Positions 1-11,829 of a stretch of 64,000 nucleotides of DNA are shown in pieces. The first letter of the stretch is position 1. Every line of letters begins with the position of its first letter. The notes beneath the pieces are model-generated. The model was given only the letters and a program-made list of their open reading frames with translations. It made no database searches and had not been told where the DNA came from. A program made the position numbers and the translations under genes. The stretch spans positions 16,751,993 through 16,815,992 of the forward strand of contig NC_092647.1 in the NCBI RefSeq assembly GCF_039555335.1. Direction: 5' to 3'. Origin of the DNA: Amphiura filiformis. Taxonomy: Eukaryota > Echinodermata > Ophiuroidea > Amphilepidida > Amphiuridae.

Positions 1-143
1 GTAGTTTCTGCATTTGACACTTATATGTTTGTCATGTATTCTTATTGTTTTGTCTTTTCGTTTTTGTGCGACTAGTCAGCATTACGCATCGTTCTTTCAC
101 ATTATTTTTCTTTGGGTTTATAGTTAGTTCGCTGGTTTTGTAC

Positions 144-407
144 CATTAGGTTTCACTACCTGAAAAGAATTGATCAAAAATTGAAATCCCTCCTGAGGTT
201 ATATATGTCAATGAGCTGACCAGATCACCAGGCTGCCATTATAGCCAGAGGCAGTATATAACACAAATGGGTCAATGAGTTGACCTTGTGTGGTATTGAG
301 TTCCCAGGAAGTGAGTTTGGCCTGAGGTAATTTGAGTTATTACCATCGATTTGGTTGAAAAATGAGGTGAGACATGATCAATTCTCTTCAGGCAGTGAAA
401 CCTAATG
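144..407. repeat. Palindromic MITE
   Basis: Inverted arms of about 33 bp, starting CATTAGGTTTCACT at 144 and ending with its near-perfect reverse complement at 407, enclose about 200 bp. TA dinucleotides at 141-142 and 409-410 would fit a TA target-site duplication (Tc1/mariner-like). No coding capacity. Confidence 0.7.
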
Positions 408-1266
408 CTATATTATTGTATCATTAATGCTAAGGGACATAGCTTGTTCAGCTTCTTGTGAGTTTCTTCCATGATTCCCAGCAACAAATTTTGTTTTTCA
501 AAATTTCTTTATAGATATTTTTGTTGCTGAATAAAATTTGTGTGACTCGTATAGGCTACTTCTCTCGTACTTCCATACATACTGTTTGTTGTCATTTTGT
601 CCAAGCAATACCGCACACCGACACCGCCTGGCTAATAATTATTTGGTGGAGAAGGGACACTAAAATGAATACACGGGATCGATACACGTGAATTGCTATG
701 CACGATTTTGATATCAGACGAAAATCTTCGAATACTGGGTTAGAAATTGATGAATATCTCCCGCAAATGAATTTTCTCAAGAAACCAGATGTGGTCTCAT
801 ACACTTGAAAATACGTGTTGAACAGATATGATATTCGCTAGAATGCGCTTTGAAAATTGGCCGTGCGCTTTGAACTCAAAATCGGACCATTTTATATTGC
901 GTTGGTCCTGTAATACCCTGTATGGACTACAGCGTGTAGTACAGCTGCACTCACTGTAGGCAGTATAAAAGTCGATGACCATTGACCTCAATGGAGTATA
1001 CAAGCTTATTCACGCACAACCAAGATCAATTACCCGGCATTGTGAGTAGCCTTAGTTATGTCCCTCGACTTATTATTAGTTCTAAAGAGCTTTAAAGGTT
1101 TGAACCAAATGGCTAATCGTGGCCATGGATTCAACCTACCATGGCGATTCCTGCCATGAAGATATAGGGTCGATGACACTGTGTACCGTGCAATAAAAAC
1201 TATATTGACCGAAACGATCAACAATAACAGGGTTATTTTCAGCTCCTTTGATGACAAGCTATAAGG

Positions 1267-1267
<1 letters not shown>
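408..1267. other. No gene recognised; probably intron of the Dispatched gene
   Basis: Short open frames only, none resembling a protein. The region lies immediately upstream of the first recognised Dispatched exon, so it is most likely intronic. The exons coding the cytoplasmic N-terminus and first membrane segment are expected further upstream, outside the window. Confidence 0.5.

Positions 1268-1347
<80 letters not shown>
1268..1347. repeat. (TTA)n microsatellite
   Basis: About 27 uninterrupted TTA units. They end about 25 bp before the splice acceptor at 1,370-1,371, so length variation here could approach the branch-point and polypyrimidine region of the next exon. Confidence 0.97.
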
Positions 1348-1371
1348 GTTTAAATTGTTTTTCATTGTTAG

Positions 1372-1627
1372 GGTTTTGAAGCACGTGGAATGGAATCAAT
1401 CAAACGACTGATCACTGGTCGTCACCTTATGACTGACAACAGGCTACACTTTATGCCCATCCCTAATATGAATCAAGCAGGATTGGAATCAGAATCGATA
1501 TCAGATTCAGGATTTAATGACTCATTAGATGTATTTATGGCAAATGAAAAGAACGAGTCAGGTGAGGCATTGAAGAGAACAAGGAGACAAGTTGGTAGTC
1601 ACAGGATTTGTCAATTTTCTAATACAA
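1372..1627 (+). CDS. DISP1-like: Dispatched-family RND transporter, internal exon
   Basis: This is an internal exon of a Dispatched gene. It starts after an acceptor (TTTTTCATTGTTAG, AG at 1,370-1,371) and ends at a strong donor (GTAAGTG from 1,628). It codes 85 codons plus one base. The first residues read GFEARG, the conserved stretch that follows the first membrane segment in Dispatched/Patched-type proteins; the rest is polar, low in hydrophobicity and ends in a basic patch (KRTRRQ), as expected of the variable first extracellular loop. The leftover base (phase 1) joins the exon at 2,541 without breaking the frame. Dispatched is a 12-pass membrane protein that releases cholesterol-modified Hedgehog from producing cells. 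The exon-intron joins are inferred from splice signals and phase; no transcript is available. An in-frame stop upstream of the acceptor supports starting the exon at 1,372. Confidence 0.75.
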
Positions 1628-2540
1628 GTAAGTGTATCCCATTAATATCTATACACCACGGAGGGTTTAAAATACTTAAAAAACTCGGGAATGTCATAAA
1701 AGAGGCTTGGTGTTGGAACTTGATTGACCAGGGGTCCATTTCACTAAACTTTTAACCCTTCGTAACTCAAGTAACCGTTCGTAAAGTTACGAATACCTAA
1801 TACTAGACGTAACTTTACGATACGACGGGTCCCTGCAGTAAATCCCTATTACTTACGATTAAGGGTACTGTTCGTAAGTAAGTTTAGTGAAATGGAACTT
1901 ACGACTCGATCGATTTCAAGACTTACGAAGCTTCGCAAAGTTGAGTGACATGGACCCCAGATTCACCAGGATCGGTATAATAAACTCATTATAGACAAGG
2001 CTCTTTAAGTATCTGATCCAGAATGTTCACTTACTTGTGTACGTTTCAACAACACCTGTTGTCTTTATCAGCACTTGATAGGCAGTGACTGCTATTGGCA
2101 ATCGACGCTAGAAGTAGTTCCAGTGTTGATATTAGAGTTGCCAGTTGGTTTTTATTCAAGAGGGTTTTTTTTATCACTGTTGGAACTGTAGGCGTCCTGG
2201 AATTCTGGCCATGTTCTCCAGTGTAACTTATGAAAATCAACTTGCATCATTTGATGCGCTGTTAATTAATAAAAACAGTCAGATTTATAGAAAAAGTGAT
2301 TGAAAAAGAAAGATTATCATTTTCTTGGCAATGCAGCTGCAGAACTTCAAATGTTTTGTCCAACTGTTTCTCAAATAATATTAAACTCGTACACCTTCCC
2401 AAATTGGCTTCCTTACATCATAATTGTTAGGTCATATTACTTCGAATGAATATGTCCTTTGATTGTGTAAGCTATTATATAATAACTGAATTATATATCA
2501 TTATGTTAAAGAAAATTTTGAATTCTCTGTTTCTTTGCAG
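1628..2540 (+). other. Intron of the Dispatched gene
   Basis: Begins GTAAGTG and ends in a pyrimidine-rich tract plus TTCTTTGCAG. Both flanking exons are phase 1 at this junction. It contains one MITE (1,731-1,958) and otherwise unremarkable AT-rich sequence. Confidence 0.75.
1731..1958. repeat. MITE with GGGGTCCATTTCACT termini
   Basis: About 228 bp. It starts GGGGTCCATTTCACT and ends with the reverse complement GGGGTCCATGTCACT. Internal TTCGTAA/TTACGAA motifs recur in both orientations. No open reading frame of note. It sits in the Dispatched intron. Confidence 0.7.
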
Positions 2541-3835
2541 TGGCGAAGACCGCCCGAATAGTTTTTACACCCGTTCAAGGAAATTCCCTCTTCACTTTAG
2601 AAGGAGTGAAATCTATGTGCAGTCTTCAAAACACTATTAACGATTTTACCGCAACTGTAGATCGGTCCAACCTAGACACTACCAACAACAAATTGGATCA
2701 ATGTAAAAACACATGGTCAATTTTGGACCCGATAACTTCCATTCATGGGAAGACGTATTGTGAAGAAATCACAGACTATGATTTAAAGAGATTGAGAGAT
2801 CTTTTGAAAACATGCGTCTCCTATTATGAGCTGGGTCTTCTAACAGACTCATGTGATGACATGAAATCCAATTGCCAGAGCCAAGTTCCAGATGAATGTC
2901 TCTCCAATAATACAGTTGTTAGTGTATTCCATTACCTGACACCAACAAGTTTTGTGAAAGCTGTCAGAGATAACACTTCTAGACTTGAATCTACCATGAT
3001 GTTTTTGAATATAAACGAGTCTGAAAGACATTCATTGTACATGAACGTTTTTGAAGATAAAACAGTAAGCGATGGAATAACAAAGGTTGATGCCGTGCAA
3101 TTCTTCATGAAATTTGACTTATTCAGACAATATTTGAATTCCGATACAAAATATATAGCGTCTGGCGTCGCTGTAGCGGTCGTTATCATTATGTGGTACA
3201 CTGGATCGCTATTCATAACAGCTATGACAATCCTAAATATAGGGATGTCTTTCACTGTAGCATATTTCCTTTACAAAGTTGTCTTTCAGTTATCATTCTT
3301 TCCATTTGTTAATATTCTTACCCTGGTTCTGCTCATTGGAATCGGAGCAGATGATACTTTTGTGTTTATGGACATCTGGATTAAAACCAAAGCAGATCTT
3401 CCAGGCAACGACCTCACTTCAATTCTTTATGCAAGTCTTCGCCATGCTGCTGTTACCATGTTTGTGACAAGTTTTACAACAGCTTCGGCGTTGTTTACGA
3501 ACATAATAAACCCAATTGTAGCTATAAAATGTTTTGCTGTGTTTGCAGGAACAGCTATAATGGTCAATTTTATCTTTACAATCACGTGGCTACCGGTTGT
3601 TATTGTGATAGATGATTGGTGTAATGAACGTTGGTTTGGATGGCATAAATCACTTCTAAAGCAAATCAAAAACACATTGAAACCTTTAACGAAAGTGTTT
3701 GATAAATTAATATCTTTATATTTCCCAATGTTTATATTTAAATTTCGGTATTTATGGATAGTTTTGTTCGCATCCTTTGCAATCGTAGGAGCATTCTTAG
3801 TCTTTGTAACTCCAAAATTGAAAATATCACAAAGG
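2541..3835 (+). CDS. DISP1-like: Dispatched-family transporter, 5' part of large exon (interrupted by transposon)
   Basis: The exon begins after TTTCTTTGCAG and encodes about 430 residues. In order: an extracellular loop rich in Cys and N-glycosylation sites (matching the Dispatched loop from ARIVFT onward), a transmembrane segment near 3,160-3,220, a sterol-sensing-domain-like bundle to about 3,610, a basic cytoplasmic stretch, and a further membrane segment at 3,745-3,810. The RND proton-channel motif is visible as GIGADD at about 3,338-3,355, the position of the GxxxD motif needed for Hedgehog release in this family. Vertebrate DISP1 also carries this region in one very large last exon. 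At 3,835 the gene is broken by a transposon. Reading on adds 20 transposon-encoded residues and a stop at 3,896-3,898, so an unspliced product would lose the second half of the protein. Frame and sequence resume at 21,244. Patched-domain proteins are the alternative, but the match to Dispatched is much closer. Confidence 0.92.
3828..3835. other. Target-site duplication, left copy (CACAAAGG)
   Basis: The 8-bp CACAAAGG at 3,828-3,835 is repeated exactly at 21,236-21,243. Removing one copy and everything between restores a continuous Dispatched frame (codons for S-Q-R then D-Y-P). This marks the insertion point of the large transposon. Confidence 0.92.
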
Positions 3836-3975
3836 GGCATAACTACACAATACCCACCACACCATGGGCACAGCCCTGAGCTGCTTCAAAGGGAATAGCC
3901 CCCTCAATTTGATATTTTCTTGTATTTTGACAAATAATCCCCTATAGTCACATCATAATTTCTTTTACATTTTGG

Positions 3976-4310
3976 TTCTTGGACAAATGTCTTCAACGAA
4001 GCGCCATCTATCTAGTAGTTGGACAAATAATCCCCGTACAGTCGCGACAGGGCGTGTGGGATTTTGGTATTTGGACAAATAATTTCAGACAGAGAGGGTG
4101 TGTTGGTTGAAAACAGCCCGACGGTGTTGGTCGGCGTAGACGCAGTGTCTTCAACGAAGCGCCATCTATCTAGTAGTTGGACAAAGAATCCCCCTACAGT
4201 CACGACATGGCTTTTTGGATTCTGGTATTTGGACAAATAATTTCAGACAGAGAGGGCGTGTTGGTTGAAAACAGCCCGACGGTGTTGGTCGGCGTATACG
4301 CAGTTGAAAA
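3976..4310. repeat. Left subterminal duplication of the 17.4-kb transposon
   Basis: Two near-identical copies of about 160-170 bp (from about 3,991 and about 4,151). Each holds GAAGCGCCATCTATCTAGTA, GGACAAATAATTTCAGACAG and the GGTCGGCGTAGACGCAG or GGTCGGCGTATACGCAG motif. It forms the outer part of the left end's repeat array. Confidence 0.85.
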
Positions 4311-4388
4311 CTCATTATTTGAGTACGTCCAAGGTTCCACACCATGGGCCATTAACCAAGTGCGTCCATGTCCAAATAGGATATGCAC

Positions 4389-4735
4389 TCAATTCTTGGT
4401 TTTATGTTGGCGCAGTCGGCGCAGACGTAGTTCTGAATTCGATAGAGGGCTTATAGGTCTTGGTTTTATGTTGGCGCAGTCGGCGTAGACGTAGTTCTGA
4501 ATTCGATATGGGGCTTTGAAAACAGCATGCTTCTTAACAGGACATAGACACACTTGCGTGTAGGTCTTGGTTTTATGTTGGCGCAGTCGGCGCAGACGTA
4601 GTTCTCAATTCGATAGAGGGCTTATAGGTCTTGGTTTTATGTTGGCGCAGTCGGCGTAGACGTAGTTCTGAATTCGATATGGGGCTTTGAAAACAGCATG
4701 CTTCTTAACAGGACATAGACACACTTGCGTAAACA
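4389..4735. repeat. Left subterminal motif array
   Basis: A unit of about 175 bp is tandemly doubled. Each unit contains two copies of GCGCAGTCGGCG(C/T)AGACGTA (near 4,411, 4,472, 4,582 and 4,648), followed by GTTCTGAATTCGATA and GGTCTTGGTTTTATG. The same motif is found inverted at the right end of the transposon, as expected of transposase-binding subterminal repeats. Confidence 0.88.
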
Positions 4736-5084
4736 CAATGCACGACTAAACATAATGTATGAGGGAATGCCTCGTTCTAACAAGAAAGCCCGACTGCGCG
4801 TTGGGACGAGAGACCTTATTTTTTGTAGTATATTTAGAATCAATCGTATCAAATTTTTACTTGAGTTGTAAAAACCATAAAAGAGTCTCAATCAGTCTCA
4901 TTAATTTTTATGTATTTTGCTGTTTGTTGGTATAAGAAAATATGTAATAGTGCAATGCATCGCAACAAGACCAAAGTCATATAATTTGGATTCTATTATT
5001 TTTTAGAATTCAGTTCAGCCATCAATTCGCGGGAGAATTTTCCCAATTTTAACGTAATAAAATGGACTTTACAATCCATACCCG

Positions 5085-5455
5085 ATGACCCCCCCTTTTT
5101 TTTTTTTGCGGCTACCCAATGAACCCCTTTCTTTGGTTGCGGCTACCCATAACCCCCTTTTTCTATAATATCATCATCAAAATGCAACTAAACAATGCAG
5201 AAACTGTCCAATTTTGCTTCATTTTTTCACAATTATGCCGAAAGTTTCAAAATTTTGCTACATTTTGTCACAATTTTCTACCCGATGACCCTTTCTTTAA
5301 ATCTTATACTCGATGACCCCTTTTTTATTTTGTTTGTACCCAATGACCCCTTAGTTTTAAAAATAACGCTTTGTACCCGATATGCCCCTACTTCGCGACT
5401 CCGGTAGGCACATACCCGTCACTTCCAAAATTGAGTGCCCCCCCCTCCCCCGAGG
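5085..5455. repeat. Dispersed repeat, ACCCGATGACCCC family, copy 1
   Basis: Short degenerate units built on CCCGATGACCCCTTTTT alternate with poly-T and CATCAAAATGCAAC. A second copy lies at about 54,405-54,745 inside a different element. C-rich and low complexity; no credible gene. Confidence 0.75.
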
Positions 5456-6884
5456 TCCAAGTTGGATATGGTATACAAATGTGACTCAAAGACAGAGATA
5501 TACACAATTATTGTTTAATTCTTGATGGTTTATTGATAGTAATAACAAAATATACTTACAAAATTGGATGCAAATATAAGTGAGATGATTGTAGTCATAC
5601 AGTTATAACAAGATTAGAATGTACACGAATTTGTTTGCCTTATTAATACAGAAAGGTGTACAATAGAGTTGATAATGGTAATCATGGCTATGTGTCATTC
5701 TTTTGAAAATATGCAAGCTTCATAAGCATGTAATTGAAGATTCCGCATGTTTTGAAGGTGATAATGATACTTTTTTGATAATTTTGGCTATGGAGCACGG
5801 GCCCAAAACGGGGAGGCTGTATATTGCACGTCCCACGGCTGGTACCAGAGGATTATTTAAGCACTTCCCAGCAAGTCTTGCGGTTAGCATAGCTGTGTGA
5901 GTGAACATGACACCACTGCCCGCCCACTGCATACACACGTGCATGGTTAAATTTGAATTTGGACAGATATATTTACAATAAAAACACCTTCAAAAAGTTG
6001 GCCGATTTCACATTTTATGTTATCTTATCTACAGAAGGTGTGATTTATCCTTCGTGCATACATCACTTTACATCTGAAATCGACCAAGTAATAATGACAC
6101 ACGGACAATTCTTAAACAACATCTTTTGCACAGAGTTCAATGGGATTTGAAAAATATAGTGGCAGTTGAAACTCTAGTGATAACACTTTTACAGTGCATG
6201 ATGGGGCTTCCTTAAATCATCCTCTGGGCTGGTACGTTCAATCTCAGCCCATTGTCATTCCGAAGCAATAAATATTTGACTTCAACAGGAAGGCCTGTTT
6301 CCATTGCTACATTCTTGATGTCTTATATTAAACGAAAGTAGGCCCCTACGATTGCCGGATTCCGAATGATATTGTTGATTGTAACACATAATAAGTTCTA
6401 TGTTAAACCTTTGTTTTACATTACCTAATTACAATTGGGTGAACAATGTGTTCGTATGTTTACTGCGCTCTGTACAAAATAGAAGAATAACATTACATAA
6501 AACCCTCCACCACTAAATACTTACAAATTAATACATGAAGAAAATAATATTTAAACTGGACTAGCCTACTGCCTAACATTTTGTGTCTTGAGCTGTTTAA
6601 GGTGGTTATTCAGGCATTATAAAAGTGCTCTAAACAGATTAATTGAGTAGACCAAAGTACACTGATCAATATGCCTTTTCTTTGGAATCAATCGGACATA
6701 GGCCTACATTTTTCAAAATACATCAATTTATATTTTCTTTGTATCGTATTGTCTTTATCAATAATCAATCAAGTCAATAAGCTAAAATGACTGCAGAAGC
6801 TCATTAACATATAATTTTTGCCAATATTTTGCTAAAAATCCATGCATAAATGTTGAATATGTTCAGGGGTACTTTTATTTTGCA
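5456..6884. other. Transposon interior, nothing recognised
   Basis: AT-rich sequence with only short open frames (65-75 codons), none resembling a protein. No transposase-like motif. Confidence 0.5.
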
Positions 6885-7140
6885 TAAATTTGCCCTGAAA
6901 CTTGGTCAAAGTGTTTCTAATATGTTTTAATGTATTATATAGTGAAGCCACCCCTTTGCAAACAAAAACGATTTCAACATCGTTTGAAAAAGTTATTAAA
7001 TCCCTAATTTGCATATTTCCATAATTCAGTAGCATTTATGCAAATTAGGTCATTAATTATGCAAATTAGAGGGCGGCTTCACTCTATAATACATTAGAAC
7101 ATATTATAAACACTTTGACCAAGTTTCACGGCATCAATAC
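6885..7140. repeat. Fold-back repeat
   Basis: About 65-bp arms carrying AACTTGGTCAAAGTGTTT near 6,900 and its reverse complement near 7,118-7,135 flank a centre at about 7,010. Both arms contain the GTGAAGCC-type segment and several GCAAATTA-type motifs. Internal MITE of the large transposon. Confidence 0.7.
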
Positions 7141-7199
7141 CAGGCATATACATTTTGTAAGGTCTACTGCAAAAACATTGCCATTGAACACAGTAATAC

Positions 7200-7340
7200 C
7201 TTACCCAGCAAACCATAAACGTTTCAACATCCTTTGCAAAAGGTTATAAAAGGTTGTCAGAAAACGTTTCAATGTGGGGTTCTATAATGCGTTCATTAAT
7301 GGTATAAAACGTTTTCATAACATTCCATAACTTTTGATGG
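7200..7340. repeat. ACCCAGCAAAC/AACGTTTT repeat fragment
   Basis: Begins TTACCCAGCAAACCATAAAC and continues with AACGTTTnnA motifs. Related fragments lie at 7,770-8,200, 9,770-10,200 and 16,245-16,560. The same terminal sequence bounds the complete element at 27,803-29,833. Confidence 0.65.
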
Positions 7341-7348
7341 TAATTACT

Positions 7349-7695
7349 CAGGGCGTAGCCAGCTTTCTTGGTCAGGGGGGGGCAACAAAAATTCAATGGC
7401 ACAGTTGAAAAAAAATTGCAGTTGCAACTTGTGACATGAAATTTTTGTTCTTAGAGAGACTGTACATGTTTTGGAACTTCCAAAAAGGCTTTATTGGGGC
7501 CATATGCGGGCGTAGCGCGCTAAAAAAATTGCATTTGACACTATTTTTGCCCATGATCGGGGTGAGTTTTGATGACAAAGGGGCACCTTGCCCTTTTTTC
7601 CCCTTTGCCCTTTGGTCAGGGACCCTTCTTTCTTTCATTTTATCAGGGGGGAAGTTTGGCCCCCCTGCCCCCCCCCCCTCCTGGCTACGCTACTG
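7349..7695. mobile_element. hAT-like MITE
   Basis: Starts CAGGGCGTAGCCAG and ends with the reverse complement of CAGTAGCGTAGCCAG. The flanks TAATTACT and TAATTATT match at 7 of 8 bases, as in an 8-bp hAT duplication. C-rich right arm (runs of C before 7,680). A 5'-truncated second copy ends at about 9,694 as part of the local tandem duplication. Confidence 0.75.
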
Positions 7696-10600
7696 TAATT
7701 ATTGCACAACAAGCAACAATGTTTGACAGAAAATAGATAAATGCGAGTGATATCATTGGTATACATGTACAAACGTTTTTATAACATTCCTAAAACATTA
7801 TTGAAAACTTGGTACAAATCATTCTAAACAGAATGTTATTTTGGAGTTGCAAAAATATTTTGAAGAAAATGTTTGTCCAAGTATTTACAATAACGTTTTT
7901 AAAATGTTTTCACGACCTTTATATAACGCGACATTTAAATTTTAGAACAATGTTTTACGTTTTTATAACATTCCAGCAACATTTTTGAAAACTTGGTACA
8001 AATCATTCTCAACAGGATGTTATTTTGGAGTTGAAAAAATATTTTGAAAACAATGTTTGTCTAAGTATTTACAATCACGTTTTTAAAATGTTTTCACGAC
8101 CTTTATATAATGCGACATTGAAATGTTATTACAATGTTTTACGTTCTTATAACATTACAAAAACATTTTTTTTAAAACTTTGTACAAATCATTCTAACCA
8201 ATCGTGATGTTTTATTTCATCACGCTCTAAACAATAATTATCATTTTCAAGGAAATAACAAATAGACCTACACATAAAAGATTATTAATGATTTTAGGCC
8301 CTAAAATATGCATGTTGGGACCAGACTCCAGAAGCGTCAGCCCTGAGAGAAATGTTATAAATTGGGCCTTTTGACGAATACAAATACCTTCAATTCCGGG
8401 CTTCAATATTATTTTAGTAACCTTATAGTCAAAACGATTTCCTGTGGCATCATGCCCGACAAATTTAGGTGAAAACTGCATTTTAAGTGATGTCATTTTG
8501 CTGATTATCGTGACGAAATCCCGCGGACAATAATTTTATTTGTGTAGGCCTACTTACCTTTTAACGCCGATTTCAGATTCTGGTTCTTTAATATGTCTTA
8601 TGATACGGCATCCAAGCAAAAACCAAAATACTGTCTTCTTTATTATACAGGTGTCTTAACGCGTTGTTGTCCGAGTAATTACAAATGAGCTCGACTCATT
8701 AAGGCTACATGCTCTTTTTGGTTGAAATTTTTGGCGGGAAATAATCCCGCCAAAACATTAAAGTAATCTTTTCCCACAACTAAATATCATAGTCAGGAAA
8801 TTAATGATGCATCTGGTAGCTTAGATCATAACTTTTATTATACTTAGTTGCAATTATCCCAGAAAATTCTTGATTTGTTTTTACAGAGTCTTGAATTGTC
8901 GATGTTTTGATCAAAAACATCACTCGGTGTATTTTGAAACTCGAGGCATTAACTCTTCTCAAATTAGCCCCAAATCATAATTTATTATATGCACGTGTAG
9001 CAAACACCAATGGGAATAATTGGACGTTGTTTGCGGAGCCTAAATTTGGTTTGATTTTATTTCACAATAATTCTAAGGTGAGAATTTTGACCTGACATTT
9101 CCTTTTTGGATTTCAAATTTAGATTCATTGATATGTGATATTTTGAATAAATAAAGAGTACGCTTACCTTTCTGCAACACTTCCCGGTATCATTAAGCAT
9201 CTGCTGATAACCGACATTTTAGCTGAAAACAGTCCCTTCCTATTATTTTTGAACAAAATATGTTTCAAAAGTGCGTACACTATGCGTATAAACTAGCACA
9301 GCGAGGTAATGAACAGAGCTATTTACGGTGGGGTATATATCTATTGTAAGCTATTAGGATAGGCCTATAGTATATCTTCCCGCAAGTGACAAGATGTGCA
9401 TGTCAAGCAGGGCGGTATATTCAAACGCTATTGTCTGGATCATTGAGTATCGATTGCGCACGTATACATGCAGCACGGATGTGTGTGGTCCTCCCCAGGT
9501 TTTGACATAAATTACAAATGACGTCGTGAATTGCATTTGACACTATTTTTGCCCATGATCGGGGTGAGTTTTGATGACAAAGGGGCACCTTGCCCTTTTT
9601 TTCCCCTTTGCCCTTTGGTCAGGGACCCTTCTTTCTTTCATTTTATCAGGGGGGAAGTTTGGCCCCCTGCCCCCCCCCCCCTGGCTACGCTACTGTAATT
9701 ATTGCACAACAAGCAACAATGTTTGACAGAAAATAGATAAATGCGAGTGATATCATTGGTATACATGTACAAACGTTTTTATAACATTCCTAAAACATTA
9801 TTGAAAACTTGGTACAAATCATTCTAAACAGAATGTTATTTTGGAGTTGCAAAAATATTTTGAAGAAAATGTTTGTCCAAGTATTTACAATAACGTTTTT
9901 AAAATGTTTTCACGACCTTTATATAACGCGACATTTAAATTTTAGAACAATGTTTTACGTTTTATAACATTCCAGCAACATTTTTGAAAACTTGGTACAA
10001 ATCATTCTCAACAGGATGTTATTTTGGAGTTGAAAAAATATTTTGAAAACAATGTTTGTCTAAGTATTTACAATCACGTTTTTAAAATGTTTTCACGACC
10101 TTTATATAATGCGACATTGAAATGTTATTACAATGTTTTACGTTCTTATAACATTACAAAAACATTTTTTTAAAACTTTGTACAAATCATTCTAACCAAT
10201 CGTGATGTTTTATTTCATCACGCTCTAAACAATAATTATCATTTTCAAGGAAATAACAAATAGACCTACACATAAAAGATTATTAATGATTTTAGGCCCT
10301 AAAATATGCATGTTGGGACCAGACTCCAGAAGCGTCAGCCCTGAGAGAAATGTTATAAATTGGGCCTTTTGACGAATACAAATACCTTCAATTCCGGGCT
10401 TCAATATTATTTTAGTAACCTTATAGTCAAAACGATTTCCTGTGGCATCATGCCCGACAAATTTAGGTGAAAACTGCATTTTAAGTGATGTCATTTTGCT
10501 GATTATCGTGACGAAATCCCGCGGACAATAATTTTATTTGTAGGCCTACTTACCTTTTAACGCCGATTTCAGATTCTGGTTCTTTAATATGTCTTATGAT

Positions 10601-11527
10601 ACGGCATCCAAGCAAAAACCAAAATACTGTCTTCTTTATTATACAGGTGTCTTAACGCGTTGTTGTCCGAGTAATTACAAATGAGCTCGACTCATTAAGG
10701 CTACATGCTCTTTTTGGTTGAAATTTTTGGCGGGAAATAATCCCGCCAAAACATTAAAGTAATCTTTTCCCACAACTAAATATCATAGTCAGGAAATTAA
10801 TGATGCATCTGGTAGCTTAGATCATAACTTTTATTATACTTAGTTGCAATTATCCCAGAAAATTCTTGATTTGTTTTTACAGAGTCTTGAATTGTCGATG
10901 TTTTTGATCAAAAAACATCACTCGGTGTATTTTGAAACTCGAGGCATTAACTCTTCTCAAATTAGCCCCAAATCATAATTTATTATATGCACGTGTAGCA
11001 AACACCAATGGGAATAATTGGACGTTGTTTGCGGAGCCTAAATTTGGTTTGATTTTATTTCACAATAATTCTAAGGTGAGAATTTTGACCTGACATTTCC
11101 TTTTTGGATTTCAAATTTAGATTCATTGATATGTGATATTTTGAATAAATAAAGAGTACGCTTACCTTTCTGCAACACTTCCCGGTATCATTAAGCATCT
11201 GCTGATAACCGACATTTTAGCTGAAAACAGTCCCTTCCTATTATTTTTGAACAAAATATGTTTCAAAAGTGCGTACACTATGCGTATAAACTAGCACAGC
11301 GAGGTAATGAACAGAGCTATTTACGGTGGGGTATATATCTATTGTAAGCTATTAGGATAGGCCTATAGTATATCTTCCCGCAAGTGACAAGATGTGCATG
11401 TCAAGCAGGGCGGTATATTCAAACGCTATTGTCTGGATCATTGAGTATCGATTGCGCACGTATACATGCAGCACGGATGTGTGTGGTCCTCCCCAGGTTT
11501 TGACATAAATTACAAATGACGTCGTGA
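7531..11527. repeat. 2-kb tandem duplication, two near-identical copies
   Basis: Sequence from about 7,531 to 9,531 is repeated directly at about 9,532-11,527 with an offset of about 1,998 bp. The copies differ by only a few single-base indels in homopolymers (for example in the T run near 8,166 and the GTGTAGG/GTAGG difference near 8,545). The left junction joins the inside of the 7,349 MITE to the GACGTCGTGAAT end, so the breakpoint used only a few bases of homology. No gene is recognised in either copy. Confidence 0.92.
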
Positions 11528-11751
11528 ATGACCCAGCGTTTTCATTTTATTATTACTAAATTAATCGTCGTTTATCACGAGTGCTAAGAGTCGTACCAGT
11601 TCAATTCATCAAAATTAATTTGTATTAAATGAAAAACAAACAGACAAGTAGAGTCATATGTCTTTCTATGACCGTATTCCTACCAAAATCTGATTTTCAA
11701 TACATAGAAACGTGTTGATATGTATATCTTTGAAAATCGCCGAATGTTAAC

Positions 11752-11818
11752 CACAGTCACCGTGGCACAGTATAGGCATCTTTAGCATTCATAGTGCAAT
11801 TGGCAGTGGTTCGAACCC
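11752..11818 (+). repeat. tRNA-derived repeat (A and B boxes)
   Basis: TGGCACAGTATAGG resembles a pol III A box and GGTTCGAACCCCGG is a near-consensus B box about 35 bp downstream. CACCG at the 5' end can pair with CGGTG at the 3' end. The anticodon arm is not convincing, so this is more likely a SINE head or degenerate tRNA than a working gene. Confidence 0.45.
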
Positions 11819-11829
11819 CGGTGAAAATT

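Noticed and set aside
1268..1347. Poly-Asn stretch in a minus-strand frame
   Set aside because: Translation of the TTA microsatellite.
8227..8496. 89-codon minus-strand frame duplicated identically at 10,225-10,494
   Set aside because: Identity simply reflects the recent 2-kb tandem duplication; the peptide resembles nothing and no conservation beyond this can be shown.
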